Positions 8,569 through 15,416 of a DNA stretch of 33,809 bases are shown here, one piece after another. The notes under the pieces are model-generated. The model was not told where the DNA came from. It ran no database searches and worked only from the letters and a program-made list of their open reading frames with translations. Both the position numbers and the translations under genes were made by a program. Each line of letters begins with the position of its first letter. Positions within the stretch are counted from its first letter, which is position 1. The DNA is from Clostridia bacterium (GTDB lineage Bacteria; Bacillota_A; Clostridia; Oscillospirales; CAG-272). Where the stretch lies: positions 1 through 33,809 of the forward strand of contig JAFQLG010000105.1 in NCBI GenBank assembly GCA_017414605.1, in the 5' to 3' direction.

Positions 8569-9522
8569 ATGCGTTACAAAAAATTCAAAAATGCGGGCGT
8601 TGAAGTATCGGAGCTCGCAACAGGAACCTGGGCTATCGGCGGAGCAAGATACGGCGAGGTAAATGAAAAGGATTCCATTGCCGCAATTCACGCTATGATA
8701 GACAACGGCGTAAACCTCATAGACACGGCCCCTGCTTACAACTGCGGCTGCTCTGAACAGATCGTTGGCAGAGCGCTCAAGGGCGGATATCGCGAAAAGG
8801 TGTTCATCTCCACAAAGTTCGGCATCGGTGACGGAATGGACAAGGCAGGTGTTATCCCGCGTGACAGCTCCCGCGAGGCTTGCTTTAAGGAGTGCGAGGA
8901 TTCCTTGCGCCGCCTCGACGTTGACTACATCGATTTCTATTTCGTTCATTGGCCTGATGCTAACACTCCCATAGCAGAAACTATGGACGCTATGCTGGAG
9001 CTTAAAAAGCAGGGGAAGATACGCTTTATCGGCGTTTCCAACTTTGATAAGCCTCTTATCGAGGAGTGCTTAAAGACAACCATGATAGACGTTTTCCAGC
9101 CCCCGTTCTCCATGGTAAACCAGAGCGAGAGAGAACTTATGGAATGGTGCTATGAAAAGGGCATCAACACCCTGTCATACGGAAGCCTGGGCTCGGGAAT
9201 TCTTACGGGTGCTATCCGCGAGATGCCTAATTGGGATCCGCTTGATTTCCGCTTTACCTTCTATGACTTCTACAAGGAGCCCAAGTTCTCAAAGTGCCAG
9301 GAGCTCTTAAAGACTATGGATGCAATTTCCGCCGGAAACGGCAAGCCGCTCGCTCAGATCGCGCTCAACTGGGCAACACAAAAGGACTTCGTGGGAACAG
9401 CGCTTTGCGGCGTCCGCAACGTTGCAGAAGCAAATGAAAACTGCGCAACCTTTGATTGGAAGCTGACCGCAGAGGAGATCGCAATACTTGACAAAAAGCT
9501 CGCAGAGCTGAAAATAGGATAA
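8569..9522 (+). CDS. Aldo/keto reductase
   Basis: NAD(P)H-dependent oxidoreductase of the aldo/keto reductase superfamily, predicted cytoplasmic, 317 residues. The catalytic tetrad is complete: Asp52 and Tyr57 in LIDTAPAYN, Lys83 in STKFG, His127 in YFVHWPD. Later family features include the GVSNFDKP segment and a C-terminal cofactor region around ALCGVRNVAEANEN. The substrate cannot be inferred; the neighbours (a copper module and an RNA gene) give no clue. ATG 8569 is chosen because AAAGGAG at 8554-8560 has eight bases of spacing; the in-frame TTG at 8563 is too close. It is a single-gene unit with its own promoter and terminator. Confidence 0.93.
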   Translation: MRYKKFKNAGVEVSELATGTWAIGGARYGEVNEKDSIAAIHAMIDNGVNLIDTAPAYNCGCSEQIVGRALKGGYREKVFISTKFGIGDGMDKAGVIPRDSSREACFKECEDSLRRLDVDYIDFYFVHWPDANTPIAETMDAMLELKKQGKIRFIGVSNFDKPLIEECLKTTMIDVFQPPFSMVNQSERELMEWCYEKGINTLSYGSLGSGILTGAIREMPNWDPLDFRFTFYDFYKEPKFSKCQELLKTMDAISAGNGKPLAQIALNWATQKDFVGTALCGVRNVAEANENCATFDWKLTAEEIAILDKKLAELKIG

Positions 9523-9535
9523 AAACACAAATTTT

Positions 9536-9559
9536 AAGGCTCCCTTCGGGGAGCCTTTT
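9536..9559 (+). terminator. Terminator after the aldo/keto reductase gene
   Basis: GGCTCCC (9538-9544), tetraloop TTCG, GGGAGCC (9549-9555), then TTTT. A compact, stable hairpin that also separates the gene from the next promoter. Confidence 0.9.
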
Positions 9560-9592
9560 GTTTCGATACGTCCACAAAAATTTCTCCAACTA

Positions 9593-9621
9593 TTGACATA
9601 GCGCAAAATATGTGTTAAAAT
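9593..9621 (+). promoter_or_regulatory. Strong promoter of the rod-shaped RNA
   Basis: TTGACA (9593-9598), 17-base spacer, TAAAAT (9616-9621). The expected start, about seven bases after the -10, falls at 9628, exactly the first base of the long closing stem of the RNA below. Confidence 0.85.
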
Positions 9622-9627
9622 CAAATT

Positions 9628-9829
9628 GCCAAACAAACCGAATATTGTAGCTTGATGGGTGTATTTTGCTTTTTAGCGAATATACTCCTTTTGGGCATAC
9701 TATACCATTTTTCAGACGTATAATAAATCATTTAAGAATTTGATAAAATGCAAATTCCGCATGTGGTTTATTATATATCAAAGCCTTTTGGTTAGGTATA
9801 CCCATAAGCTATATAAGGTTTGTTTGGCG
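9628..9829 (+). ncRNA. Structured RNA of about 200 nt, candidate 6S RNA
   Basis: No convincing ORF is present. Bases 9628-9639 pair perfectly with 9817-9828 (12 bp). The stem continues as TGTAGCTT (9646-9653) with 9806-9813, and ATGGGTGTAT (9655-9664) with 9796-9805, counting G-U pairs. Inside lies a large asymmetric internal loop (about 54 bases on the 5' side, 20 on the 3' side), then an apical arm TATAATAAA (9719-9727) with TTTATTATA (9767-9775) and a small inner stem. A closing rod, central bubble, apical stem and about 200 nt length are the known plan of 6S RNA, which traps sigma-A RNA polymerase. An alternative is a regulatory leader of the downstream lipoprotein gene. Pairing is seen; identity is inference. 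Confidence 0.5.
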
Positions 9830-9851
9830 ACGACTTGGAGTTTGCGTTTTT

Positions 9852-9881
9852 GTGCGGTGACTTCGGTCGCCGCACTTTTTT
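9852..9881 (+). terminator. Terminator between the structured RNA and the repeat lipoprotein
   Basis: GTGCGGTGAC (9852-9861), tetraloop TTCG, GTCGCCGCAC (9866-9875), then six T. A ten-base-pair stem with one G-U pair. It lies only 12 bases before the next ribosome binding site, so transcripts reaching that gene from upstream must read through it. Confidence 0.93.
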
Positions 9882-9908
9882 ATTGCTAACCATAAGGAGG
9901 ACTTCAGA

Positions 9909-11336
9909 GTGAAAAAGTACGTTAAAACAATTATTATTCTATTTGCAGTAATGCTGTCCGCATTGGCGCTCAGTTCTTGTGATTCATTGAGCATCACAGA
10001 TCTGTGTGATCACAAGTGGGTCGATGCCACTTGTACAGCACCTAAGACCTGCTCCACTTGTGCAGAAACCGAGGGTGAAGCGCTCGGCCACACGTGGATT
10101 GATGCAGCCTGCACGGCACCTAAAACCTGCTCCACTTGTGCAGAAACCGAAGGCGAAGCACTCGGCCATGTTTGGATTGATGCAACCTGCACGGCACCTA
10201 AGACCTGCTCCACTTGTGCAGAAACCGAGGGTGAAGCACTCGGTCACACGTGGATTGACGCAACCTGCATAGCACCTAAAACCTGCTCCACTTGTGCAGA
10301 AACCGAAGGTGAAGCACTCGGCCACACGTGGATTGACGCAACCTGCACGGCACCTAAGACCTGCTCCACTTGTGCAGAAACCGAGGGGGAGCCTCAAGAT
10401 CACATATGGCTGGATGCTACTTGCACTATGCCCAAGACCTGTTCTGTTTGCGCAGAAACCGAAGGCCAGGCACTTGGTCATGCATGGGTAGCCGCTACAT
10501 GCACAACACCAGAAACTTGCTCCGCTTGTGCAGAAACAAAAGGGAAGGCGCTCGGTCATACTTGGGTGGCCGCTACATGTACAACGCCCAAAATCTGCTC
10601 GATTTGTGCGGAAACCGGCGGCGAGGCACTTGGCCATAACTACGTAAACGGAAAATGTTCAGTCTGTGAGCAGATTGATGAAGTTTACTGTTTGACAACA
10701 TATGAAGCAATGTGCGAAGAAATGCTTGATATGACCAAAGATGACTCATTGTCGTCAATTAAAGAAAAGCTGGATTCTCTTCCCACGGAATACAAAGATG
10801 TTGCAAATCTTAGAGAAGAGTATACGTATATAAAAGCACAGTATCAAGTGCTAAGCACCGCTGTTGTAAATGATTTCTTAAAATATGTTTTACCCGAAGA
10901 GGCGGAAAAATACTATATTGATTATGCGCAGGTACGGCGAGCATATCTAAACCTAATTAACAATGCCGAGAATTATCCCAAATGGGATCTAATCGGCTTA
11001 GCAAATGATGAACTAATGGGTAAAAATGATGCCGGAAATTCAAGAAGTTGGATGTTTTTTGTGCTAGTTGGTAACTGGTCGACCTCAGACGGAGAATACT
11101 GGTTTGACATAGTTGAAAACGAGGACAACAGCCTATCTTTCAGAACCAACCTGCCGAACAATAAAGTGTATAGTAAAAGTTATTATTACAATATCGAGGG
11201 TCGCATAATCGGCTACGAAGAAATAGGTGACGAAAGCAATTCATTCAATGCCTTTAGAGTATCGGAAATAGGTGACGACTATATTAAAGTATATTGCTTT
11301 AAGAATTCTCAAACATATACGTTATACAAAGAATAA
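9909..11336 (+). CDS. Lipoprotein with eight cysteine-rich 26-residue repeats
   Basis: A 475-residue predicted lipoprotein. Residues 1-24 form a lysine-led signal peptide with lipobox LSSC and acylated Cys24. Residues 35-242 are eight tandem 26-residue units with consensus His-x-Trp-(8 residues on)-Cys...Cys-x-x-Cys...Glu-Gly-Glu-Ala-Leu-Gly, followed by a partial ninth unit. Each unit has Cys-x5-Cys-x2-Cys plus a His, suggesting small metal-binding or disulphide modules. The remaining 230 residues form a domain I do not recognise. Similar His-Trp/Cys repeats occur in surface proteins of gut Bacillota; I give no function. Start GTG 9909 follows AAGGAGG at 9894-9900. The C-terminal half is clearly more AT-rich than neighbouring genes, which may reflect transfer. 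Confidence 0.9.
   Translation: MKKYVKTIIILFAVMLSALALSSCDSLSITDLCDHKWVDATCTAPKTCSTCAETEGEALGHTWIDAACTAPKTCSTCAETEGEALGHVWIDATCTAPKTCSTCAETEGEALGHTWIDATCIAPKTCSTCAETEGEALGHTWIDATCTAPKTCSTCAETEGEPQDHIWLDATCTMPKTCSVCAETEGQALGHAWVAATCTTPETCSACAETKGKALGHTWVAATCTTPKICSICAETGGEALGHNYVNGKCSVCEQIDEVYCLTTYEAMCEEMLDMTKDDSLSSIKEKLDSLPTEYKDVANLREEYTYIKAQYQVLSTAVVNDFLKYVLPEEAEKYYIDYAQVRRAYLNLINNAENYPKWDLIGLANDELMGKNDAGNSRSWMFFVLVGNWSTSDGEYWFDIVENEDNSLSFRTNLPNNKVYSKSYYYNIEGRIIGYEEIGDESNSFNAFRVSEIGDDYIKVYCFKNSQTYTLYKE
10011..10668 (+). repeat. Tandem repeat, eight 78-bp units plus a partial ninth
   Basis: Units of 78 bp run from 10011 to 10634 with no length variation. Units 1-5 are nearly identical at DNA level, units 6-8 are diverged, and a degenerate ninth begins at 10635. 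The gradient suggests recent expansion at the 5' side. The array is a likely site of slippage, copy-number change and assembly collapse. Confidence 0.95.
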
Positions 11337-11341
11337 AAACA

Positions 11342-11371
11342 CCCCCGACGGAAGACCGTCGGGGGATTTTT
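11342..11371. terminator. Bidirectional terminator between convergent genes
   Basis: CCCCCGACGG (11342-11351), loop AAGA, CCGTCGGGGG (11356-11365). T-rich sequence follows on the plus strand and also on the minus strand after the mirrored stem, so it can end both the repeat lipoprotein and the ABC transporter operon. Confidence 0.93.
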
Positions 11372-11385
11372 ATTTCACTATCAAA

Positions 11386-12174
11386 TTAAAGAATGCTTCC
11401 AAGAAACTGCTTAAGTCTTGGGTGCTTGGGGTTGTCGAACATCTCGGCGGGGGTGCCGTCCTCAAGGATCTTGCCGTCCGCGATAAACAATACGCGATCC
11501 GCAACCTCGCGGGCAAAGCCCATCTCGTGCGTTACGCAAACCATGGTCATTCCGTCATCTGCAAGCTCCTTCATAACGGAAAGCACCTCACCAACCATTT
11601 CGGGATCAAGCGCGCTCGTCGGCTCGTCAAAAAGCATTACCTTTGGATTCATCGCAAGGGCGCGAACTATGGCGATTCGCTGCTTTTGTCCGCCCGAAAG
11701 GGTGGAGGGATAGGCATCTGCCTTGTCGGCAAGGCCAACTCGCTCAAGCAATGCCATCGCATTACTTTTTACTTGCTCGCGAAACTGCGCCTTTGTCTTA
11801 CCCTCGGCTTTTACCTTTTTCCAACGTATTTTTTCGGGGGCCAGCATAACGTTTTCAAGAACGGTTAGATTGTTGAAAAGATTGAACTGCTGGAACACCA
11901 TTCCCATATTCTGACGGTGCAGGTTTATGTTTACTCGCACGTCCGCGATATCAACGCCGTCAAATATCACCTGTCCCGCATTTGGATCCTCAAGGCAGTT
12001 AAGGCAGCGCAAAAACGTGCTTTTTCCCCCACCCGAGGGACCGATGATAACCACCTTCTCGCCTGCGTAAATATCGGTTGAAACGTTGTCAAGAACCAAA
12101 AGATCGTCAAAGCTCTTGGTCATGTTGCGCACCGAGATAAGCGGCTGCGCCGAATTATTTACTTGTTCGCTCAT
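11386..12174 (-). CDS. Polar amino-acid ABC transporter, ATP-binding subunit
   Basis: Cytoplasmic ATPase of a GlnQ/ArtP/HisP-type importer, 262 residues. Walker [10 protein letters not shown] near residues 45-53, Q-loop in [11 protein letters not shown] signature LSGGQKQR, Walker B VMLFDEP, and the H-loop in [10 protein letters not shown], a motif typical of amino-acid importers. Between the Q-loop and signature there is a lysine-rich insert of about a dozen residues (around [11 protein letters not shown]) compared with the usual family. Its ATG overlaps the permease stop as ATGA, so the two are translationally coupled. Last gene of the operon. The substrate is unknown beyond a polar amino acid. 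Confidence 0.94.
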   Translation of the reverse strand: MSEQVNNSAQPLISVRNMTKSFDDLLVLDNVSTDIYAGEKVVIIGPSGGGKSTFLRCLNCLEDPNAGQVIFDGVDIADVRVNINLHRQNMGMVFQQFNLFNNLTVLENVMLAPEKIRWKKVKAEGKTKAQFREQVKSNAMALLERVGLADKADAYPSTLSGGQKQRIAIVRALAMNPKVMLFDEPTSALDPEMVGEVLSVMKELADDGMTMVCVTHEMGFAREVADRVLFIADGKILEDGTPAEMFDNPKHPRLKQFLGSIL

Positions 12175-12923
12175 AGCTTACCTCCTCTGTCGCTCTTTGC
12201 CATTTTTTTCTCAAGTACGTGCAATATCTTTGTCAGTATCATAACCACCACAAGATACATAGCCGCCGCAATAACGAGAGGGAACAGATAGTCAAAAGTA
12301 CGGGACTGAATAAGGCCCGGGATCTTGCCAAGGTCGTAAACGCCGAGGTATCCGACTATCGCCGTTTCCTTTACAAGCGTGATAAACTCGTTAAAAAGCG
12401 GGGGCAGGCTGTTTCTCATCGCCTGCGGAATAATAATGTACCACATTGTCTGCGCCGTGGAAAGACCGAGCGAGCGGCCCGCCTCGCGCTGACCGTCGTC
12501 AACTGCCTCAAAGCCTGCGCGCGCTATCTCTGCAACGTATGCGGCGGAGTTAAGGCCAAAGGTTATGGCGCCTATGAGCAAGCTGCTGTCAAAAAGCTCT
12601 ACCTCGCCAACAGTTACCTTGAAGTTCCAGGACACCAGCACGATAAAATACATTATCATAAGCTGCAGCACCACGGGAGTTCCGCGAATAACGGTTATGT
12701 ATATATTTGAAATAACGGACAGGGGCTTCAGCTTGCCCGTTTTTTTGTTTACGTAATTGATAACGGCGAAGACAACGCCGAGTATTACGCCGATGACTGT
12801 TGCCATAAAGGCAATAAGAATAGTGTTTCCGAGGCCCTCAAGATAAAGCTTCCAGCGGTCCTCAACCAAAAACGCTTTGTCAAATCTTGTCCAAAGCGAA
12901 ACAAAAAACTGTTGTATCTCCAT
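12171..12923 (-). CDS. Polar amino-acid ABC transporter, permease subunit
   Basis: Inner-membrane subunit of the His/Glu/Gln/Arg/opine permease family, 250 residues, about five hydrophobic segments. The family's ATPase-contact (EAA) loop is clear: [22 protein letters not shown]. An early [11 protein letters not shown] segment is also typical. The frame is open further upstream, but ATG 12923 is preceded by AGGAG at 12929-12933 with five bases of spacing, so I reject the longer form. A single permease gene implies a homodimer. It lies 59 bases downstream of the binding protein, separated by a small hairpin. Confidence 0.93.
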   Translation of the reverse strand: MEIQQFFVSLWTRFDKAFLVEDRWKLYLEGLGNTILIAFMATVIGVILGVVFAVINYVNKKTGKLKPLSVISNIYITVIRGTPVVLQLMIMYFIVLVSWNFKVTVGEVELFDSSLLIGAITFGLNSAAYVAEIARAGFEAVDDGQREAGRSLGLSTAQTMWYIIIPQAMRNSLPPLFNEFITLVKETAIVGYLGVYDLGKIPGLIQSRTFDYLFPLVIAAAMYLVVVMILTKILHVLEKKMAKSDRGGKL

Positions 12924-12944
12924 TTTTTCTCCTAAACACAAAGG

Positions 12945-12970
12945 CAAGGGGGCGCGGTGTGCGCCCTCTC
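12945..12970 (-). terminator. Small hairpin between binding protein and permease genes
   Basis: On the minus strand GGGCGC, loop ACACC, GCGCCC (about 12950-12966), with only a weak T-rich tail. It may stabilise the binding-protein message or partly terminate, giving more binding protein than membrane subunits, as in many ABC operons. Confidence 0.4.
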
Positions 12971-12982
12971 GCGAATTACTTA

Positions 12983-13870
12983 TTAATTTCCGGATGCCGC
13001 AAGCATTGTCTGCGCGGGGAGCTTATCCATAAGGATAGCGTCAATACGGCCGGCCTTGAGGTCTGCCAGTGCCAGCGAATACTGCTTGTATTGCTTTACC
13101 TCGGTCGCCGCGTCAACGGTAACCTTCTTGGTGATCTCGTTGCCGTCGGCGTCGTAGTCAACGTAGGAGTATCCCTCCGCGGTCTTTGCCGCGCTTATGA
13201 TAAGGTCGCCACTCGTGCCCTCCTGAACACCAACAACAAGTCCTGACAAGTCCCTAACCGAGCTTATGCTCTTGTCCTTTGAGGAAACAACCACAAGCGT
13301 TGAACTATAATAGATGTTGGAAAAATCAACTTCCTCCTTGCGCTCGTCGTTGATAGTAAGTCCCGCGGCACCAACCGCATTGCCGTTGTGTCCCTTAACA
13401 CAGGTCGTGATCGTATCAAAAATAACGTCCTTGATCTCAACCTTCATATTGTTCTTTGCGGCAACCTCGTTCATAATGGCGATATCAACGCCAACGACCT
13501 CGCCGTTTACAACAAATTCAAAGGGAGCAAATCCGCTCTCGGTGTATACCGTAAGCACCTCGGTTGCATTGCCGAAATCCCAGCTGGTCTTAAGGCCGTT
13601 GGCTTCGGGGGCCTCGCCGTTTGCCAAAGCGGAGTAGTAGTCGAGGTATTTTGCCATTGTGCCGTCTGCAACCCAGGCGTCAACAACCTCGTTTATCATA
13701 TTTAGCAGCGCAGTGTTGCCTTTTTTAACGGCAATTCCAAAATCCTCTTGCAAAAGGTCAACCGCGTCAACCGCCACAAGCTCTACGTTTGCCGCATTGC
13801 AAGAAGCAAGCGAGCAGACCGCGCCAAGAATCATTATAAGCGAAAGTGCTATTGCAACTATCTTTTTCAT
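12983..13870 (-). CDS. Amino-acid binding lipoprotein with permuted domain order
   Basis: Extracellular solute-binding protein (SBP_bac_3 family), 295 residues. Residues 1-24 are a lipoprotein signal (LASC, Cys24). Normally the mature protein begins with an LTVYTESGFAPFEF-like strand and ends with a GIAVKKGN...DGTMAKYLDYY-like helix pair. Here the order is swapped: the typical C-terminal segment (EDFGIAVKKGNTALL through DGTMAKYLDYYS) occupies residues 28-80, a linker follows, and the typical N-terminal strand starts at 104. The protein then stops after DAILMDKLPAQTMLAASGN, just where the missing segment would begin. This reads as a circular permutation. ATG 13870 has GGAGG at 13878-13882. First gene of its operon. 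Confidence 0.92.
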   Translation of the reverse strand: MKKIVAIALSLIMILGAVCSLASCNAANVELVAVDAVDLLQEDFGIAVKKGNTALLNMINEVVDAWVADGTMAKYLDYYSALANGEAPEANGLKTSWDFGNATEVLTVYTESGFAPFEFVVNGEVVGVDIAIMNEVAAKNNMKVEIKDVIFDTITTCVKGHNGNAVGAAGLTINDERKEEVDFSNIYYSSTLVVVSSKDKSISSVRDLSGLVVGVQEGTSGDLIISAAKTAEGYSYVDYDADGNEITKKVTVDAATEVKQYKQYSLALADLKAGRIDAILMDKLPAQTMLAASGN

Positions 13871-14091
13871 TTTTATGCCTCCAAAATGAATAAATATTGT
13901 TTTTATCGTGCATTCATTGTACCACTGTTGCGCTGTGGTGTCAATACATTTTCACAAAAAACTGCAAGTTCGTGCATATAAATCAAGGGGTTTGGCGCAT
14001 TTTATGCCGCATGTTGTGCTTTTTGTACAAAAATGCATAATTCATAAATATTCATTCAACGATAAATATTTATTCATTCATTCAATAAAAT
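13871..14091. promoter_or_regulatory. AT-rich region with repeated ATTCA/TGAAT motifs, possible ARG boxes
   Basis: ATTCA occurs at 13912, 14040, 14050, 14054, 14072, 14076 and 14080, and TGAAT at 13887. ArgR operators are built from TGAAT and ATTCA halves around an AT core. No perfect 18-bp box was found; the best are TGAATAAATATT (13887-13898) and the block 14040-14084. The setting, upstream of a polar amino-acid importer, makes ArgR control reasonable but unproven. Confidence 0.35.
13916..13944 (-). promoter_or_regulatory. Promoter of the amino-acid ABC transporter operon
   Basis: On the minus strand TTGACA (13944-13939), 17-base spacer, TACAAT (13921-13916). An ATTCA-type motif lies just downstream of the -10 (13912-13916), and a TGAAT motif in the leader (13887-13891), so regulation by an ArgR-like protein is conceivable. 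Confidence 0.85.
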
Positions 14092-14122
14092 GCATCGGAC
14101 GCCAAAAAGCGACGTCCGATGC
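14084..14122 (-). terminator. Terminator after mscL
   Basis: On the minus strand GCATCGGACG (14122-14113) pairs perfectly with CGTCCGATGC (14101-14092), followed by ATTTTATT. Confidence 0.88.
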
Positions 14123-14143
14123 GCGATTCTCTCTAAAATTTGA

Positions 14144-14761
14144 TTATTTGTTCTTGAGCTCGGCGAGGATGAGCTTAAGAAGATCCTCGGTTGTGGGATT
14201 TGCCTCGCGCTCAAGTCTTGCAGCCTCTGCCGCGGCCTCAGCAGCCGCCGCTGCCGCCGCTGCCTCGTCGGCCTTCTTCTTATCAAAGTAAGCCTTAGCG
14301 GCGTCTTTGTCATGTGCCTTTATGCCGTTAGCCTTGAGCTCTTTTCTCTGCTCGCGGGTAAGCTTACCCTTTTCAAGCTCTCCGCGACCCTCACGGAGCT
14401 TGTTGAGTATCTTAACTATGGTAAAGAGAACGAATGCCGTGATAAAGAAATTGAGAACGGCGTTGATAAATGCTCCCCAGTCTATGTAGATGGACTGCGC
14501 AAGATCTATCTCGGTACCGATAACGTTACCTGCCTCGTCAAGCACGTCCTTGTAAGAGGTCTTGAGGAAGGTAAATATCTCGGAAAGGGAGTTGGCACCA
14601 AAGACAAGCGCCAAGATCCAGTTTACAACGGGCTTTAAGATAAAGTTACCCATTCCGTTGACGATCGCAGTGAACGCGCCGCCAACGATAACACCGACTG
14701 ACATATCAACCACGTTTCCGCGGGTGATAAACTTTTTGAATTCAGGGAAAAAGTTTTTCAT
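14144..14761 (-). CDS. mscL: Large-conductance mechanosensitive channel with extended linker
   Basis: Membrane tension-gated channel that releases solutes on hypo-osmotic shock. The N-terminus FKKFITRGNVVDMSVGVIVGGAF is the diagnostic amphipathic helix and first membrane helix; the second helix is NAVLNFFITAFVLFTIVKILNK. The protein has 205 residues, against about 130-150 normally. The extra length lies between the second helix and the C-terminal bundle helix (TTEDLLKLILAELKNK): about 65 charged and alanine-rich residues, including a run of eight alanines, likely a long helix. AAGGAGA at 14767-14773 supports ATG 14761. Single gene with its own promoter and terminator. Confidence 0.95.
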   Translation of the reverse strand: MKNFFPEFKKFITRGNVVDMSVGVIVGGAFTAIVNGMGNFILKPVVNWILALVFGANSLSEIFTFLKTSYKDVLDEAGNVIGTEIDLAQSIYIDWGAFINAVLNFFITAFVLFTIVKILNKLREGRGELEKGKLTREQRKELKANGIKAHDKDAAKAYFDKKKADEAAAAAAAAEAAAEAARLEREANPTTEDLLKLILAELKNK

Positions 14762-14811
14762 TTTTATCTCCTTTGATTTAATTATCCGAAAGGTCGGAAG
14801 ATTACTTATTT

Positions 14812-14840
14812 ATTATAAACCTTTTGTCGAACGTTGTCAA
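14812..14840 (-). promoter_or_regulatory. Promoter of mscL
   Basis: On the minus strand TTGACA (14840-14835), 17-base spacer, TATAAT (14817-14812): a perfect consensus promoter, divergent from the tRNA-Ser promoter 48 bases away. Confidence 0.92.
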
Positions 14841-14887
14841 TATTTTTTGATGTGTAAATATAAGGTTAAAAATTTTTCAAAAAAGGC

Positions 14888-14916
14888 TTGACAAAAATTT
14901 GGATTTATGGTATCAT
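14888..14916 (+). promoter_or_regulatory. Promoter of tRNA-Ser
   Basis: TTGACA (14888-14893), 17-base spacer, TATCAT (14911-14916). The predicted start near 14923 leaves a short 5' leader before the tRNA at 14960. Confidence 0.88.
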
Positions 14917-14959
14917 ACATAAGTCGCAACGAAATAGCGGCAAAAAAGCCGAACAGCGT

Positions 14960-15051
14960 GGAGAAGTCGCGTAGCTGGTCGAGCGCGCACGATTGGAAAT
15001 CGTGTAACCGTCAAAAGCGGTTCGAGAGTTCGAATCTCTCCTTCTCCGCCA
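14960..15051 (+). tRNA. tRNA-Ser, anticodon GGA
   Basis: Acceptor stem GGAGAAG (14960-14966) pairs with CTTCTCC (15041-15047), followed by discriminator G and an encoded CCA (15049-15051). The anticodon stem CACGA/TCGTG encloses loop TTGGAAA with anticodon GGA at 14995-14997. A long variable arm (AACCG...CGGTT) and T-arm with GTTCGAATC complete a class II serine tRNA reading UCC and UCU codons. Confidence 0.97.
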
Positions 15052-15057
15052 AATGAG

Positions 15058-15082
15058 AGCCACCCAAACGGGTGGCTTTTTT
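15058..15082 (+). terminator. Terminator after tRNA-Ser
   Basis: AGCCACCC (15058-15065), loop AAAC, GGGTGGCT (15070-15077), then five further T. A near copy of this hairpin recurs at 15304-15330. Confidence 0.93.
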
Positions 15083-15330
15083 CGTTGGCGGAGAGAGATT
15101 CGAACAAATGAGAACCGCGGCGGTGAGAGAGGGAGAAAAGCCGACCGCTCGCAGTGCGAGGAGGAGGGAGGTTTTTCGAGTGGCAGCAACTTGGGTTTTG
15201 TCAACCGAGTTCCGTAGGACGAGGGCGGGCGAAACCCTTAGTTGCAACAGTGCAAACAAAGCCCTTGTGGCTTTGTGCGACGATCTCTCCTTCTCCGTGG
15301 GCGAAAGCCACCCGGTTGGGTGGCTTTTTT
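15083..15330. repeat. tRNA-derived structured element after tRNA-Ser
   Basis: This 248-base stretch has no believable gene. It begins with an inverted, slightly shortened copy of the tRNA 3' end (15087-15105 resembles the reverse complement of about 15031-15050). A long hairpin follows: GCAAC..GGGTTT (15186-15198) with AAACCC..GTTGC (15232-15245). Next is CAAAGCC (15257-15263) with GGCTTTG (15269-15275). It closes with a direct copy of the tRNA 3' end (15281-15297, one base missing) and a second copy of the tRNA terminator. The mix suggests a dispersed repeat or a duplicated tRNA cassette invaded by other sequence. Confidence 0.7.
15304..15330 (+). terminator. Second, near-identical terminator hairpin
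   Basis: AAAGCCACCC (15304-15313), loop GGTT, GGGTGGCTTT (15318-15327), T to 15330. It has the same stem as the tRNA-Ser terminator with a different loop, and lies just before the nucleotidase promoter. Confidence 0.9.
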
Positions 15331-15354
15331 GCACGCGTTTTCACAATAAAACAG

Positions 15355-15383
15355 TTGCGGTTTCCTTTCGTTTATGATATAAT
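15355..15383 (+). promoter_or_regulatory. Promoter of the nucleoside salvage operon
   Basis: TTGCGG (15355-15360), 17-base spacer, TATAAT (15378-15383), with an extended -10 TGA just before. Perfect -10 and moderate -35. Confidence 0.82.
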
Positions 15384-15416
15384 TAGTATATCTTGAAATG
15401 TAAGGAACGGAATTCT

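Noticed and set aside
9984..10639. Repetitive reading frames in other phases of the lipoprotein repeat array
   Set aside because: The 78-bp unit is a multiple of three and keeps every phase open; only the forward frame has a signal peptide, ribosome binding site and a following domain.
14905..15396. Several overlapping frames across tRNA-Ser and the following element
   Set aside because: They run through a tRNA, two terminators and hairpins; start sites lack ribosome binding sites. The resemblance to proteins predicted in other genomes is likely shared misannotation of the same repeat.
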